Shown here: piece by piece, positions 1 through 8,443 of the stretch | How the letters are laid out: the number at the start of each line of letters is the position of its first letter | How positions within the stretch are numbered: position 1 is the first letter of the stretch | From: Acidobacteriota bacterium | GTDB taxonomy: Bacteria; Acidobacteriota; Terriglobia; Terriglobales; Acidobacteriaceae | Assembly: GCA_003225075.1 (NCBI GenBank) | Contig: QIAP01000058.1 | Coordinates: 1-39,903, forward strand | DNA length: 39,903 nucleotides | Reading direction: 5' to 3' | Program-made: the position numbers and the translations under genes | The notes under the pieces: model-generated | Databases searched by the model: none | What the model was told of the DNA's origin: nothing | The model's input: the letters and a program-made list of their open reading frames with translations, nothing else

Positions 1-2006
1 CCGAGTTTGCTAATCCCGGACGGTCGATGGTGGTGCCTGTAAACCTGACAGTCCTCGCTGGCGGCCCATTCTTCGACAACCTGCCCGGCGGCTTGAGCTT
101 CTCCTTCAAGACGAACGGTACCGCCACCTCACAAATCGTGCAGATCGGGAACGGCGGAACCGGCACATTGAACTGGACCGTCACCCACAGCACCGGCGAT
201 GGCGGCGACTGGCTAACAGCAACGCCTGCCAGTGGCACTGCTGCTTCGATCGCTACTATCTCGGTCACGGCCGCAAATCTCCCGGGCGGCGGGGCGCTCG
301 CCGGAACCTTCACCGGTCAGCTGGTTTTCCAGACGGCAGGTGACACAACCACCATTCCGGTCACGGTCACGGTGGGAACTGCCGTGTTCAACCAGATGAA
401 CCCGATTAGCTTCACCATGCCGTTCGGCGGCGCGAATCCGCTGCCACAGGTATTCAACATCGCCATGACCAACAATTCCACGGTTCGCTTTGGTCCGGGC
501 GCGGTAACCGCAAAGGGTGGCGCCTGGCTCAGCGTCTCTCCGTCTGGTAATGGTTGCTGTTTCACTCCGCTGGCTGTTACAGCGAAAGTGAACGCGAGTA
601 CGCTTGCAGCGGGAACCTATACAGGAGAAATCATCGTCACCGAGTTCGCCAATCCCGGTAGATCGATGACCATCCCGGTGACTTTGACCGTTGCCGCGTC
701 GGGCGCATTCTTCGACAACCTCCCCGGCGGGTTGAGCTTCTCGGTCGCACCTGGCCAGACAGCGACGCCGCAGACGATCCAAATCGGAAACGGCGGTAGC
801 GGCACATTGAACTGGACCGTTACACCCAGCACCTCTGATGGAGGCGCTTGGCTGACTGCGACTCCTTCCCTGGGGACGGCTCCAAAAACGCTCACCGTTT
901 CGGTCAACGTCCTCAATTTGCCCGGAGGAGGCATCCTCGCTGGGACCTTCGACGGTCAATTGCTGCTCGAGTCTGCTGGCGGCATCGTCACCATTCCGGT
1001 CACAGTCACGGTGGGCAAAGCTGTCTTTACCCAAGTGAATCCCATCAGCTTCGTCATGCCGTTCGGCGGGCCGAATCCTCTGCCTCAGGTCCTGTCGATC
1101 CCGGCTGCCGACAACTCTGTCGTTCGCTTTGGTCCGAATGCGGCGACAAGCAAAGGCGGAAACTGGCTGAGCCTCTCTCCATCTGGCACCGGCTGCTGCT
1201 TCACGTCGCTGCCCATCAGGGTCAGCGTCAACGCCAGTTCGCTGGCGGCAGGAAACTACACCGGAGAAATCAGCATCCTCGAGTTCGCCAACCCCGGCCG
1301 ATCCATGACCGTGCCGGTCAATTTGAGGGTCGTTGCCTCGAGCAAGGCGTTCTTCGACAACGTTTCCGGCCAGACCAGCTTCTCGTTCACTCCCAGCAGC
1401 GCCAATCCTCCGTCCCAAATGATACAAGTCGGCAATGGTGGAACGGGGACGCTGAACTGGAGTGTTTCGGCCACCACCGCGGATCCCGGCAAGTGGATCA
1501 CGGTGCTTCCGGCCACGGGCGTCAACGCCGGAACCTACACCGTGTCCGTCACGACCAGCAAGCTGCCCGGTAAGGGATTGCAACCAGGCACCTTCATTGG
1601 CCAACAGGTGCTTAAGACGACGACTGGCAACGTGACCATTCCCACGGTGGTCACGGTGGGCGACCCAGTCTTCGTTCAGCGTCCTACTGTCACCTTCAAC
1701 ACCGCGCGAGGACTGAATCCCCCGCCGCAGGTAATTTCCGTTGCCAGCACCAGCGGAAGCCTCCGCTTTACGCCCATCGCGGCGTCGGGCAAGGGCGGGA
1801 ACTGGCTAAGCATCTCTCCATCCGGCACCGGCTGTTGCTTCACGCCGACGAACGTCACCGTCCACGCGAATGCCAGCGCGCTGGCGGTGGGAACTTACGT
1901 CGGAGAGATCAACGTCATCGAGTTCGCCAACCCCGGCAAGTCGATGACTATTCCTGTGGTTCTCCACGTTACGGCGACAACCCCCGCAAATGGAGAAGAA
2001 CCATAG
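1..2006 (+). CDS. BACON-like Ig-repeat surface/secreted protein, 5' partial
   Basis: The reading frame is open from base 3 and its first residues (EFANPGRSM) already match the end of the internal repeats, so the gene begins upstream of the window. The visible part is about 667 residues and consists of three tandem copies of a roughly 213-residue unit. Each unit looks like two beta-sandwich Ig-like (BACON/viral Ig type) halves. The first starts FFDNLPGG and carries GNGGTGTLNWTV. The second ends with SPSGTGCCFT and then EFANPGRSMTIPV. No sortase motif, membrane helix or autotransporter domain follows the last repeat, and the C-terminus is a short TTPANGEEP tail. Such repeats normally form extracellular adhesive or carbohydrate-contacting stalks. 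An enzymatic or Ig-like N-terminal part may lie upstream. The function is inferred from fold type only. Confidence 0.8.
   Translation, partial: EFANPGRSMVVPVNLTVLAGGPFFDNLPGGLSFSFKTNGTATSQIVQIGNGGTGTLNWTVTHSTGDGGDWLTATPASGTAASIATISVTAANLPGGGALAGTFTGQLVFQTAGDTTTIPVTVTVGTAVFNQMNPISFTMPFGGANPLPQVFNIAMTNNSTVRFGPGAVTAKGGAWLSVSPSGNGCCFTPLAVTAKVNASTLAAGTYTGEIIVTEFANPGRSMTIPVTLTVAASGAFFDNLPGGLSFSVAPGQTATPQTIQIGNGGSGTLNWTVTPSTSDGGAWLTATPSLGTAPKTLTVSVNVLNLPGGGILAGTFDGQLLLESAGGIVTIPVTVTVGKAVFTQVNPISFVMPFGGPNPLPQVLSIPAADNSVVRFGPNAATSKGGNWLSLSPSGTGCCFTSLPIRVSVNASSLAAGNYTGEISILEFANPGRSMTVPVNLRVVASSKAFFDNVSGQTSFSFTPSSANPPSQMIQVGNGGTGTLNWSVSATTADPGKWITVLPATGVNAGTYTVSVTTSKLPGKGLQPGTFIGQQVLKTTTGNVTIPTVVTVGDPVFVQRPTVTFNTARGLNPPPQVISVASTSGSLRFTPIAASGKGGNWLSISPSGTGCCFTPTNVTVHANASALAVGTYVGEINVIEFANPGKSMTIPVVLHVTATTPANGEEP
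69..1976 (+). repeat. Three tandem coding repeats of about 640 bp
   Basis: Unit boundaries set by the TTCTTCGACAAC start are at 69, 708 and 1350, giving units of 639, 642 and about 627 bases. Units 1 and 2 are the most alike at the protein level. Unit 3 has drifted in its first half (FFDNVSGQTSFSF instead of FFDNLPGGLSFSF). All three keep the SPSG-x-GCCFT segment and the EFANPG-(R/K)-SMT segment. Confidence 0.85.
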
Positions 2007-2034
2007 ATCGCAATCTGATTTTGCGAATAGAACC

Positions 2035-2069
2035 GACGGAGTCGGCCTAACCCGACTCCGTCAGTTTTT
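2035..2069 (+). terminator. Intrinsic terminator of the Ig-repeat gene
   Basis: An 11-bp perfect GC-rich stem (2035-2045 with 2052-2062, arm GACGGAGTCGG) has a 6-base loop and is followed by AGTTTTT. It sits 29 bases after the stop codon, as expected for a rho-independent terminator. Confidence 0.9.
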
Positions 2070-2246
2070 AAAAGCCAGACCGCAAAGCCATCGGTCGAGA
2101 ACGATTGTCGCAACAGTCTCCGGCAGCGCAGTTATTCCTCAGAGGCCTGCTCTTCGGTCGCATCCCCGCGCACCGTTGTGCTGTTCTTCCGAAAACAGCA
2201 GCGGCGAGGCCTTAAGTCGGCCCCGCAGCGTTGTCCGGATTTCGCG

Positions 2247-2560
2247 TTAGTAGACGGTAATGCTCCCGTCCAGCAGGTTGCCGCTGTTGTTGTACCCGTC
2301 GGCGAGGGTAATGCTGAATAACCCTGGGGCCGCCAACGAGCTGTCCGCAGCGACAATGGTGAACGCTACCGGCGAGCCATTGTCAGTCCCAGACCCGCTT
2401 AGTTGGTTGGTTGGAATCGTCGTAATTGAAGCTGAACTGACCCTGGCCGCCATGCTTGCCGTTAACGTGGCCGCTACCGCCAGCTTCGTGGGAGGCGCCT
2501 GCACACTTGCCTTTGGTGGCGATGCCCGCAGCGGCCGTCTTTTGCATTCCGAGTTGAGTA
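2247..2560 (-). pseudogene. Decayed post-COAP-1-like domain fragment
   Basis: Two minus-strand frames each carry part of what looks like one Acidobacteria-type secreted beta domain. One frame (about 2560 to 2385) reads GGSGHVNGKHGGQGQFSF, like the start of a post-COAP-1 domain. Another frame (about 2423 to 2247) reads NGSPVAFTIVAADSS followed by FSITLADGYNNSGNLLDG and ITVY before TAA, like its end. The frames overlap in the DNA, so a frameshift plus a small deletion would explain the pattern. No start codon, signal peptide or RBS fits. An alternative is a functional 108-residue protein in one frame, which I find less likely. The family name is a pattern memory, not a search result. Confidence 0.4.
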
Positions 2561-2696
2561 CAACGATGAACATTTACGTAAAAACTGTGCCCGCTGATTC
2601 GGTCGCCCGCTGAACACGCTGGAAGGCTTAATGTGCCCCAAACGTTCCCCCGGAGAAAGCACAGCTGTACAATAACTCCTGCGACAGCAGAACTTT

Positions 2697-2773
2697 GGCC
2701 CCGTAGCTCAGATGGATAGAGCAGCGGTTTCCTAAACCGAAGGTCGGGTGTTCGACTCACCCCGGGGCTACCA
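2697..2773 (+). tRNA. tRNA-Arg (CCU)
   Basis: The cloverleaf can be folded by eye. The acceptor is GGCCCCG with CGGGGCT (one G-U pair). The D-arm is GCTCAGATGGATAGAGC. The anticodon loop TTCCTAA gives anticodon CCU. The T-arm is GGGTGTTCGACTCACCC, and CCA is encoded at 2771-2773. It decodes AGG. tRNA-Arg(CCU) genes are frequent integration sites, but I see no integrase or duplicated 3' end in the window. Confidence 0.97.
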
Positions 2774-3015
2774 TTATTTTCCAAGTACTCTGACCCGGGC
2801 ATTTCCGTGTTCCGTGTATAGTTCTAAGGTTCCTACATGCTCTTCTGCACCGGCCTACAGGATTTACCTGAGGCGCGGGATGGGTACCACGAGGTAATCT
2901 TGTAAAGGAGTTTCTCCGCTGCCGTCCGCTCGTGTGGTACCTGAGCGTGACTTTTCAATTACTTCGCATACCGTAGTCTTGCAATGGCCGCATCGCTCAG
3001 CTTTTGGAGGAGGTC
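2774..3015. other. Intergenic leader with an imperfect inverted repeat
   Basis: There is no coding signal. An inverted repeat pairs 2883-2893 (GGTACCACGAG) with 2929-2941 (CTCGTGTGGTACC, two-base bulge). It encloses a smaller hairpin, GGAGTTTCTCC at 2907-2917. The structure lies in the likely 5' leader of the gene starting at 3016. I could not identify a convincing promoter. Confidence 0.5.
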
Positions 3016-3480
3016 ATGAAATCCCAGACGGCTGCAGTGATCTTCGTAGTCTTACTTTTTGTGAGCGTGCCGCTGGCTCTCGCGCAGCAGTCTTCACTGC
3101 AGCCATCCCAGCCCTCGGCTGACACTTCCGCCACCCCGGCGATCGCCTATTCTGAAATGCAGGCGCCTGTCCCGGCGCCTACAGCACAGCCTTCGCTCGA
3201 CCCGGTGCCGCCAAGCCAGCAACAACAGCCTGAAGACCGGCAACGACAACAGTCAGCGCCCGAAACCTCCCAACCCCGACAGGACGCTGCGCGTTCTTTC
3301 AGCGGAACAATCTTGAAAGACGGTGAACGGTTTGTGCTCAAGACCACTGACAATGTCAACTTCCAGCTCGACGACCAGGAACGAGCCAAGAAGTACGAAG
3401 GTACAGAAGTCAAGGTCACGGGCAGTGTTGATTCCGCAACCCACACCATTCACATTCAAAACATCGAACCCATCGCCTGA
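3016..3480 (+). CDS. Secreted DUF5818-like small protein
   Basis: This is a 154-residue protein of unknown function. The start at 3016 is preferred over an in-frame ATG 12 bases upstream because GGAGGAGG at 3006-3013 sits just before it and the residues that follow form a clean signal peptide (MKSQTAAVIFVVLLFVSVPL, cleavage after ALA). Residues about 20-95 are rich in Pro, Gln and Ser and probably disordered. The C-terminal 60 residues (FSGTILKDGERFVLKT, then FQLDDQERAKKYEGTEVKVTG) fit the small OB-like/DUF5818 domain common in Acidobacteria. It is exported to the periplasm or beyond. It appears monocistronic, with a strong hairpin after its stop. Confidence 0.8.
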   Translation: MKSQTAAVIFVVLLFVSVPLALAQQSSLQPSQPSADTSATPAIAYSEMQAPVPAPTAQPSLDPVPPSQQQQPEDRQRQQSAPETSQPRQDAARSFSGTILKDGERFVLKTTDNVNFQLDDQERAKKYEGTEVKVTGSVDSATHTIHIQNIEPIA

Positions 3481-3495
3481 ACTGGGTTCTCTTTA

Positions 3496-3523
3496 CGGGG
3501 AGAGGACGTCTGTCCTCTCCCCG
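3496..3523 (+). terminator. 12-bp hairpin after the DUF5818-like gene
   Basis: CGGGGAGAGGAC (3496-3507) pairs perfectly with 3512-3523 across a GTCT loop, 15 bases after the stop codon. No U-tract follows, so it may be a terminator of the weak or factor-assisted kind, or an mRNA 3'-end stabiliser. Confidence 0.55.
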
Positions 3524-3734
3524 CCTTGCATGCCTCTTCCGCACGTACGTCGATAATAATTGCAAACCATTTAAAGAACCCCGTTCGCTCCGTTCGCTTT
3601 CTGGGAAGAAAGCCCGCGCTTTGTAACCTGGTTACTTTGAAACCTTGTGACCTTTAAGCCGGCAACCAACCTGCTCTTCCGCGCTTTGTTGCATGTCCTC
3701 TTAAAGAGATTTTATGAGATAGTTTGTACAGACA

Positions 3735-4985
3735 ATGCGCATGCTTTTCGACATCTTCGCCCAGACCCTGCGCACACTCTGGGTGCACAAGCTGCGTTCC
3801 TTTCTCACCATGTTCGGCATCGCCTGGGGTGTGGGCTCACTGCTGCTTCTGGTTGGACTCGGGGAAGGGTTCCGTTCCGGCAATAAGAAACAGTTCGACT
3901 CGTTAGGCGAAAACGTAATGTTCATTTTCGGTGGCCGCGCTCCTACCGTGGGAGGGAGCTTCACCGGCCTGCGCCAATATTACTTGACCTACAAGGACTA
4001 CCTGGACATCAAGGCAGAGTGTCCAGAGGTGAGAGCCGCCGTTCCCATCATTTCCCGCGGAGACATCCGTGCCGTGAGCGACTTTTTTACCTCTAGTGGC
4101 CAGTTAATGGGCGTCCCTGCAATGTTCAGCCAGATTCGGTATATGCCGATGTCCCAGGGGCGCTGGCTCAATGATCTTGACGACGTTCAGAAACGTTCCG
4201 TGATCGTGCTGGGTGATGAAGCACGACGACTGTTATTTCCCGGCCGTCCCTCAGTTGGCGGCACTCTTCTGCTGAATGGGATTCGCTTCGAGGTGATTGG
4301 CACGCTCCAGCGCATTGGACACGGCGATAACAACACAATGAACTTGCGGATATTCATTCCTTTCGCCACCATGCGGCAATATTTCCCTCCCAAGGATGTG
4401 GGGGAGACCGTCGATGCCATCAGCTTCATTAACTACCAACCGCAGACGCGCGACATGCACCAGGCTGCCCAGATTGAAGTGCACAAGATCATCGGCCGCA
4501 ATCATGGGTTCGATTACAGTAATCCTGATGCATTCGACGAGTGGGACAGCATCCGCACTGCAGACCAGGTTGGCAAAATCTTCGACGCCATGAACATGTT
4601 TCTCGGCAGCGTCGGGCTGGTCACACTAGCGCTGGGGGCGATCGGTATTATTAACATCATGCTGGTGGCGGTCGCCGACCGGACGCGGGAAATCGGCCTA
4701 CGGAAAGTCATTGGCGCCACCAATCGCAGCATCATGTTCCAGTTCTTTGTCGAAGGCGCATTTCTGACGCTGCTCAGCGGCGGTATCGGCATGGGTTTTG
4801 CCGCGGCCCTGATGGCTGCATTGTCCTTGCTGCCTTCCCCTCCGGGATGGGACACTCCGAAGCTGGTGCCTTCGACCGCGGCCCTGGCAATCGGGTCGCT
4901 CGCCCTCGCGGGTGTAGCCGCGGGGCTCTATCCCGCGCGCAAGGCGGCGATGCTTCAGCCGGTAGAAGCGCTGCGCAAGGAATAA
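3735..4985 (+). CDS. MacB/FtsX-type ABC transporter permease 1
   Basis: This 416-residue inner-membrane permease belongs to the MacB/FtsX (type VII ABC) superfamily. The order is: cytoplasmic start and TM1 (about residues 18-40, LRSFLTMFGIAWGVGSLLLL); a periplasmic MacB core domain (about 45-280); then three C-terminal helices starting near residue 290. After the first of these come the family signatures TREIGLRKVIGATNRSI and LYPARKAAMLQPVEALRKE. These proteins do not transport across the membrane alone but transmit ATPase strokes to the periplasm (mechanotransmission). Only 3 bases separate it from the second permease, so the two are co-transcribed and probably heterodimerise. No ATP-binding subunit or membrane-fusion protein lies on either side. 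A second ATG two codons downstream is an alternative start. Confidence 0.9.
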   Translation: MRMLFDIFAQTLRTLWVHKLRSFLTMFGIAWGVGSLLLLVGLGEGFRSGNKKQFDSLGENVMFIFGGRAPTVGGSFTGLRQYYLTYKDYLDIKAECPEVRAAVPIISRGDIRAVSDFFTSSGQLMGVPAMFSQIRYMPMSQGRWLNDLDDVQKRSVIVLGDEARRLLFPGRPSVGGTLLLNGIRFEVIGTLQRIGHGDNNTMNLRIFIPFATMRQYFPPKDVGETVDAISFINYQPQTRDMHQAAQIEVHKIIGRNHGFDYSNPDAFDEWDSIRTADQVGKIFDAMNMFLGSVGLVTLALGAIGIINIMLVAVADRTREIGLRKVIGATNRSIMFQFFVEGAFLTLLSGGIGMGFAAALMAALSLLPSPPGWDTPKLVPSTAALAIGSLALAGVAAGLYPARKAAMLQPVEALRKE

Positions 4986-4988
4986 GTT

Positions 4989-6230
4989 ATGAAGCGTGAT
5001 CTCCTGCAACAAGCTTATGGGGCAATGCGGCATGATCTGCGTCGGACTGTGCTCACCATGCTTGGCATGGCTTGGGGTATCGCGACTGTGGTGCTTTTGC
5101 TCGCTTACGGGGAAGGTTTCGGGAATGCGATCCAGCATATCTTTGAGAATTTCGGAGCCAGGGCGGTTGGTATTTACCCGGGCCGCACCTCACAACAGGC
5201 CGGGGGCAATAAAGCCGGAGTAGCAATTCGGTTTACCGACGACGATGTCGAACTCCTGCGTAATGTAGCGCCACTCATCCGCCACATCTCCCGAGTATCG
5301 GATAAGCAAGCCACCGCCCAGAACGGCTCGCGATCATTCACACTTCCGGTGAACGGAGTTGATCCTGCAATCCAGCAGATCTGGAACCTCAAAATCGAGG
5401 AGGGACGCTATCTCAATGAAGAAGATAGTTTGCAACATGGCCACGTGACCGTTCTCTCATCGGAGGCGAAGGAGAAATTGTTTTCCGGGATGCCGGCCAT
5501 TGGGCAGTCCATCCGCATAAATGGAATCACTTTCCAGGTAATCGGTATCCTGGGGCCTCGTATGCAGGAAGGTGACGACGACATCAATCGCGCTGTTTAC
5601 ATTCCCTATAACTCGATGGACGTGCTACAGGATATTCACTACGTCGGCGGTATTTGGTTGGATTTTGAAGGCTTGGACCACGAAAAACTCACCAAGACTA
5701 TTCGTGGTTCTCTCGCGGCGGCTCACAGCTTCAAATCGGACGACGAGCGGGCCGTATTCGTCTTTGACGCCATGAAGCAACTCGACCAATTCCATATCAT
5801 CACTCTCGGGCTGAAAATTCTTTTGGCCTTTATTGGCACTATAACGCTCGGCATAGGCGGCGTCGGCCTGATGAATATTATGCTGGTATCGGTTACTCAG
5901 CGTACGCGAGAAATCGGCGTTGAAAAGGCTTTGGGTGCGACCAAAGGCGATATCCTGTTCCAATTTCTGGCTGAAGCCATGGTGATCACTGCGGTGGGCG
6001 GAGTATTGGGAGTCATGCTCTCCTACGTCGTCTCACTTTCGGTGGGCAGACTGACGCTCTATAGCGCACTGGCCAAGCATGCTGAGGCTGGTGACATCCG
6101 CCTTATTGTAGCCCCCAACATTCTGTTGATCGCAACCGTAATCCTCGGCTTGGTCGGCATTATCAGCGGAATGCTTCCCGCGTTTCGCGCCGCTAACCTC
6201 GATCCTATTGAAGCGCTGCGATACGAATAG
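4989..6230 (+). CDS. MacB/FtsX-type ABC transporter permease 2
   Basis: This 413-residue paralogue of the preceding permease has the same layout. TM1 is about residues 16-36 (LTMLGMAWGIATVVLLLAYG). A periplasmic core reaches about residue 270. A C-terminal three-helix FtsX domain has TREIGVEKALGATKGDI and ends in LPAFRAANLDPIEALRYE. The ATG follows the upstream TAA after 3 bases, so translational coupling is likely. The C-terminal coupling helices of both proteins retain the RE-x-G-(L/V)-(R/E)-K-(V/A)-(I/L)-GAT motif that contacts the ATPase, so the pair should still be active if an ATPase is supplied from elsewhere. It is convergent with the S9 peptidase, with a gap of 34 bases. Confidence 0.9.
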   Translation: MKRDLLQQAYGAMRHDLRRTVLTMLGMAWGIATVVLLLAYGEGFGNAIQHIFENFGARAVGIYPGRTSQQAGGNKAGVAIRFTDDDVELLRNVAPLIRHISRVSDKQATAQNGSRSFTLPVNGVDPAIQQIWNLKIEEGRYLNEEDSLQHGHVTVLSSEAKEKLFSGMPAIGQSIRINGITFQVIGILGPRMQEGDDDINRAVYIPYNSMDVLQDIHYVGGIWLDFEGLDHEKLTKTIRGSLAAAHSFKSDDERAVFVFDAMKQLDQFHIITLGLKILLAFIGTITLGIGGVGLMNIMLVSVTQRTREIGVEKALGATKGDILFQFLAEAMVITAVGGVLGVMLSYVVSLSVGRLTLYSALAKHAEAGDIRLIVAPNILLIATVILGLVGIISGMLPAFRAANLDPIEALRYE

Positions 6231-6264
6231 GGCGCTGAAGCCTTCTTGGCGTGATCCGTATATC

Positions 6265-8205
6265 TCACTGCTTCATGTACTTATCAAACCACGCAACGAT
6301 CCGGTTGAGCCGGTCCACCAGATGTTTTTCTTCTTTCAATCCGTGTCCTTCACGCGGATAAAGGACGAGTTCTGTTTCGACCCCATAGCGTTTTAGTCCG
6401 CGATAGAGCTGTTGGCTCTGTCCCCGTGGATCAATGACGTCGGCATCGCCTTGCAGGATCAACGTTGGAGTGCGTGCTCGTTTGATGTAAGTAATCGGTG
6501 AACTGCGGACGAAGCCGTCTAGCTTTTCATACGGCAAACCATAGAACCATTCGTCATACGAAGGATGTTCCTCAATGCCGAATTCGGCGGCCAGGTCGGC
6601 CAGACCTGCGCCGGAAACCGCCGCCTTGAACCGATTTGTTTGCGTGATCGCCCATTCTGACATGTAGCCACCGTACGACCAGCCCGCAATTCCCAACCGC
6701 TCAGGATCAGCAATCCCGCGCCTTACGAGATCATCGGCGGCTGCCATGACATCACGAAAATCGCCCCCACCCCAGTCTCCGCGGTTGAGAACCATAAAGT
6801 CATATCCGTATCCGGTGGACCCTCGTACATTTGGGTAGAACACGACGTAGCCCGCCGTCGCCAGTAATTGGCCCCAAGGCTCGAATCCATCCTGCCAGTT
6901 CCCGGTGGGACCGCCATGGATCAGCAGCACCGTCGGCAACCTTGATTTGCCATCGTATGCCGCCGGCTTCAGCAAGGCGCCTTCGATCTCCCGGCCATCG
7001 AAACTCTTAAAGCGCATAAATTGCGGTTGTATGAGAGCAAACTGCTCGGTCGCCGTATTGAAATGGGAGACACGTTCCGGAGCGACTTTTCCGTTCCAAA
7101 TCCAGAGTTCCGGCAAGCGTGTCGCATTCTCACCAACGAAGGCAATGTTCTGCGCGCTTGTCACGTCGAAATCACTTACACTCATGTCGGGCGAGGGAAG
7201 CGGCTCGGCATTCCCTTGATTGTCGACAATATAAAATCGGTTGCGAAAACCGTCTCCTGCCAGAACCACAAGCTTGCCGTCAGGTCGCCACGCCGCCACA
7301 TTCACCGGCCGGTCAATACTTTTTGCGGTGAGGTTTTGCGACTCCCCTCCTGCGATGGAGATCACGAAAAGATCGTGTGGATTTGGCCCATCCACTCGGC
7401 ATCCCACGTAGGATATCCACTTGCCGTCAGGCGAGATTCGTAGCTCCCCGAACGGTCCGTGTGGCGCGGCGATTGGCTGCGTCTTCCCATCGGAAGGATC
7501 AATCGAAAAAATACGATTCGTTTCCTGGTCCGACTCCGGATGGTCCGTGGCCACTGCTACTAGTCTGTCACCACTCGGAGACCACCGGACATCGTCGAAA
7601 TTCCAGGGAGAGCCAGCCAATTCACGAATCTTTTTCGATTCCACATCGACCAGCCACAGGTGGGCATGCTTATCATCCCGGTCAACCACTTTGGCATCAT
7701 CTTTGTCTTTGTCCTTCTTCTCTTCAGCCTCTGTTTTCGCCTCCGAAGCTAAGAAGGCGATCTTCTTGCCATCGGGCGACCATTCAAATTTATCAATGGA
7801 TCGTTTGCCTTCCGTCAGGCGTATGGCCTCCCCGCCGTCCGCCGGCATCAAGTAAATTTGCTGGAACTCCTCCCGGTCGGAAATAAATGCAAGCGTCTTG
7901 CCGTCTGGCGACCAACGCGGATGACTTTCCGTCTTGGTCGAGCTGGTGAATTGTCTCAAGTCGCGCGAGACTGGGCTGTATACCCAAATGTGACGCTGCT
8001 GTTCGGAGCCCTTAGGAGGTGCCGTGACCGTTAGCGCCATGCGACTTCCGTCTGGCGACCAACGCAGTTCGCGGAGCCGCTGCACCGAAATGGCCTGTTC
8101 GGCCGTAAGTTTGGACTGCGTAGCTTGAATCGTCTGCCCCGGCGCGGAGGTTGCAAACATTGCCCCGGAGATCGCAATCACGAGAGTGCGTAGATGTGTG
8201 TTCAT
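6265..8205 (-). CDS. Secreted S9-family serine peptidase (prolyl oligopeptidase/acylaminoacyl type)
   Basis: This 646-residue protein probably trims oligopeptides outside the cytoplasm. The start at 8205 is chosen because it gives a signal peptide (MNTHLRTLVIAISGAMFATS, cleavage near PGQ). A longer in-frame start at 8319 would bury it. Residues about 35-370 are TolB/WD40-like beta-propeller blades with repeated WSPDG motifs. The C-terminal third is the alpha/beta hydrolase. It has oxyanion-loop HGGPTGNW, the nucleophile serine in GWSYGGYMS, the acid Asp in LQGDADVIDP and the catalytic His in REGHGLKEEKH. A Lys/Asp/Glu-rich loop (KTEAEEKKDKDKDDAK) interrupts the propeller. No strong RBS is visible. 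Confidence 0.93.
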   Translation of the reverse strand: MNTHLRTLVIAISGAMFATSAPGQTIQATQSKLTAEQAISVQRLRELRWSPDGSRMALTVTAPPKGSEQQRHIWVYSPVSRDLRQFTSSTKTESHPRWSPDGKTLAFISDREEFQQIYLMPADGGEAIRLTEGKRSIDKFEWSPDGKKIAFLASEAKTEAEEKKDKDKDDAKVVDRDDKHAHLWLVDVESKKIRELAGSPWNFDDVRWSPSGDRLVAVATDHPESDQETNRIFSIDPSDGKTQPIAAPHGPFGELRISPDGKWISYVGCRVDGPNPHDLFVISIAGGESQNLTAKSIDRPVNVAAWRPDGKLVVLAGDGFRNRFYIVDNQGNAEPLPSPDMSVSDFDVTSAQNIAFVGENATRLPELWIWNGKVAPERVSHFNTATEQFALIQPQFMRFKSFDGREIEGALLKPAAYDGKSRLPTVLLIHGGPTGNWQDGFEPWGQLLATAGYVVFYPNVRGSTGYGYDFMVLNRGDWGGGDFRDVMAAADDLVRRGIADPERLGIAGWSYGGYMSEWAITQTNRFKAAVSGAGLADLAAEFGIEEHPSYDEWFYGLPYEKLDGFVRSSPITYIKRARTPTLILQGDADVIDPRGQSQQLYRGLKRYGVETELVLYPREGHGLKEEKHLVDRLNRIVAWFDKYMKQ

Positions 8206-8443
8206 AGTTGTTAAGTAAGAAGGCGAGACATCGGTGTAGCACGCGACAGACTGAGAGATAGCGACTCCGCCAGACCAAAGGTGGATAACCGGCTCTACCG
8301 AATGTGGTGAAGCCCCCAAGGATTTAGTAAGCCCTGAGACCCGCGAATCTGCGAAGATGGGCTTGGCCTCAGCCCGCTACCGAAGACGGACAGTGGAGAA
8401 ACTCCGAGGCAGCTATCCTCGCTTCTGCAATGGGGGACCGCGC
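8206..8443 (-). other. Unassigned interval with nested complementary segments
   Basis: No protein signal is convincing here, although a minus-strand frame stays open across it. On the minus strand CCCCCA (8431-8436) can pair with TGGGGG (8313-8318). Inside it, GCCTC (8406-8410) can pair with GAGGC (8366-8370). A GGAGTTTCTCC hairpin lies at 8395-8405. It could be a 3' UTR or small RNA following the microprotein ORF, part of the 5' leader of the S9 peptidase, or a dispersed repeat. It does not match tmRNA, SRP RNA or RNase P signatures I know. Confidence 0.3.

Noticed and set aside
213-1604. A 463-codon frame on the minus strand opposite the Ig-repeat gene
   Set aside because: It is Arg/Gly-rich shadow coding with no domain, and it follows the repeat pattern of the real plus-strand gene.
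2697-2773. tRNA-Arg(CCU) as the edge of an integrated element
   Set aside because: No integrase, no repeated tRNA 3' segment and no mobile gene was found in the window.
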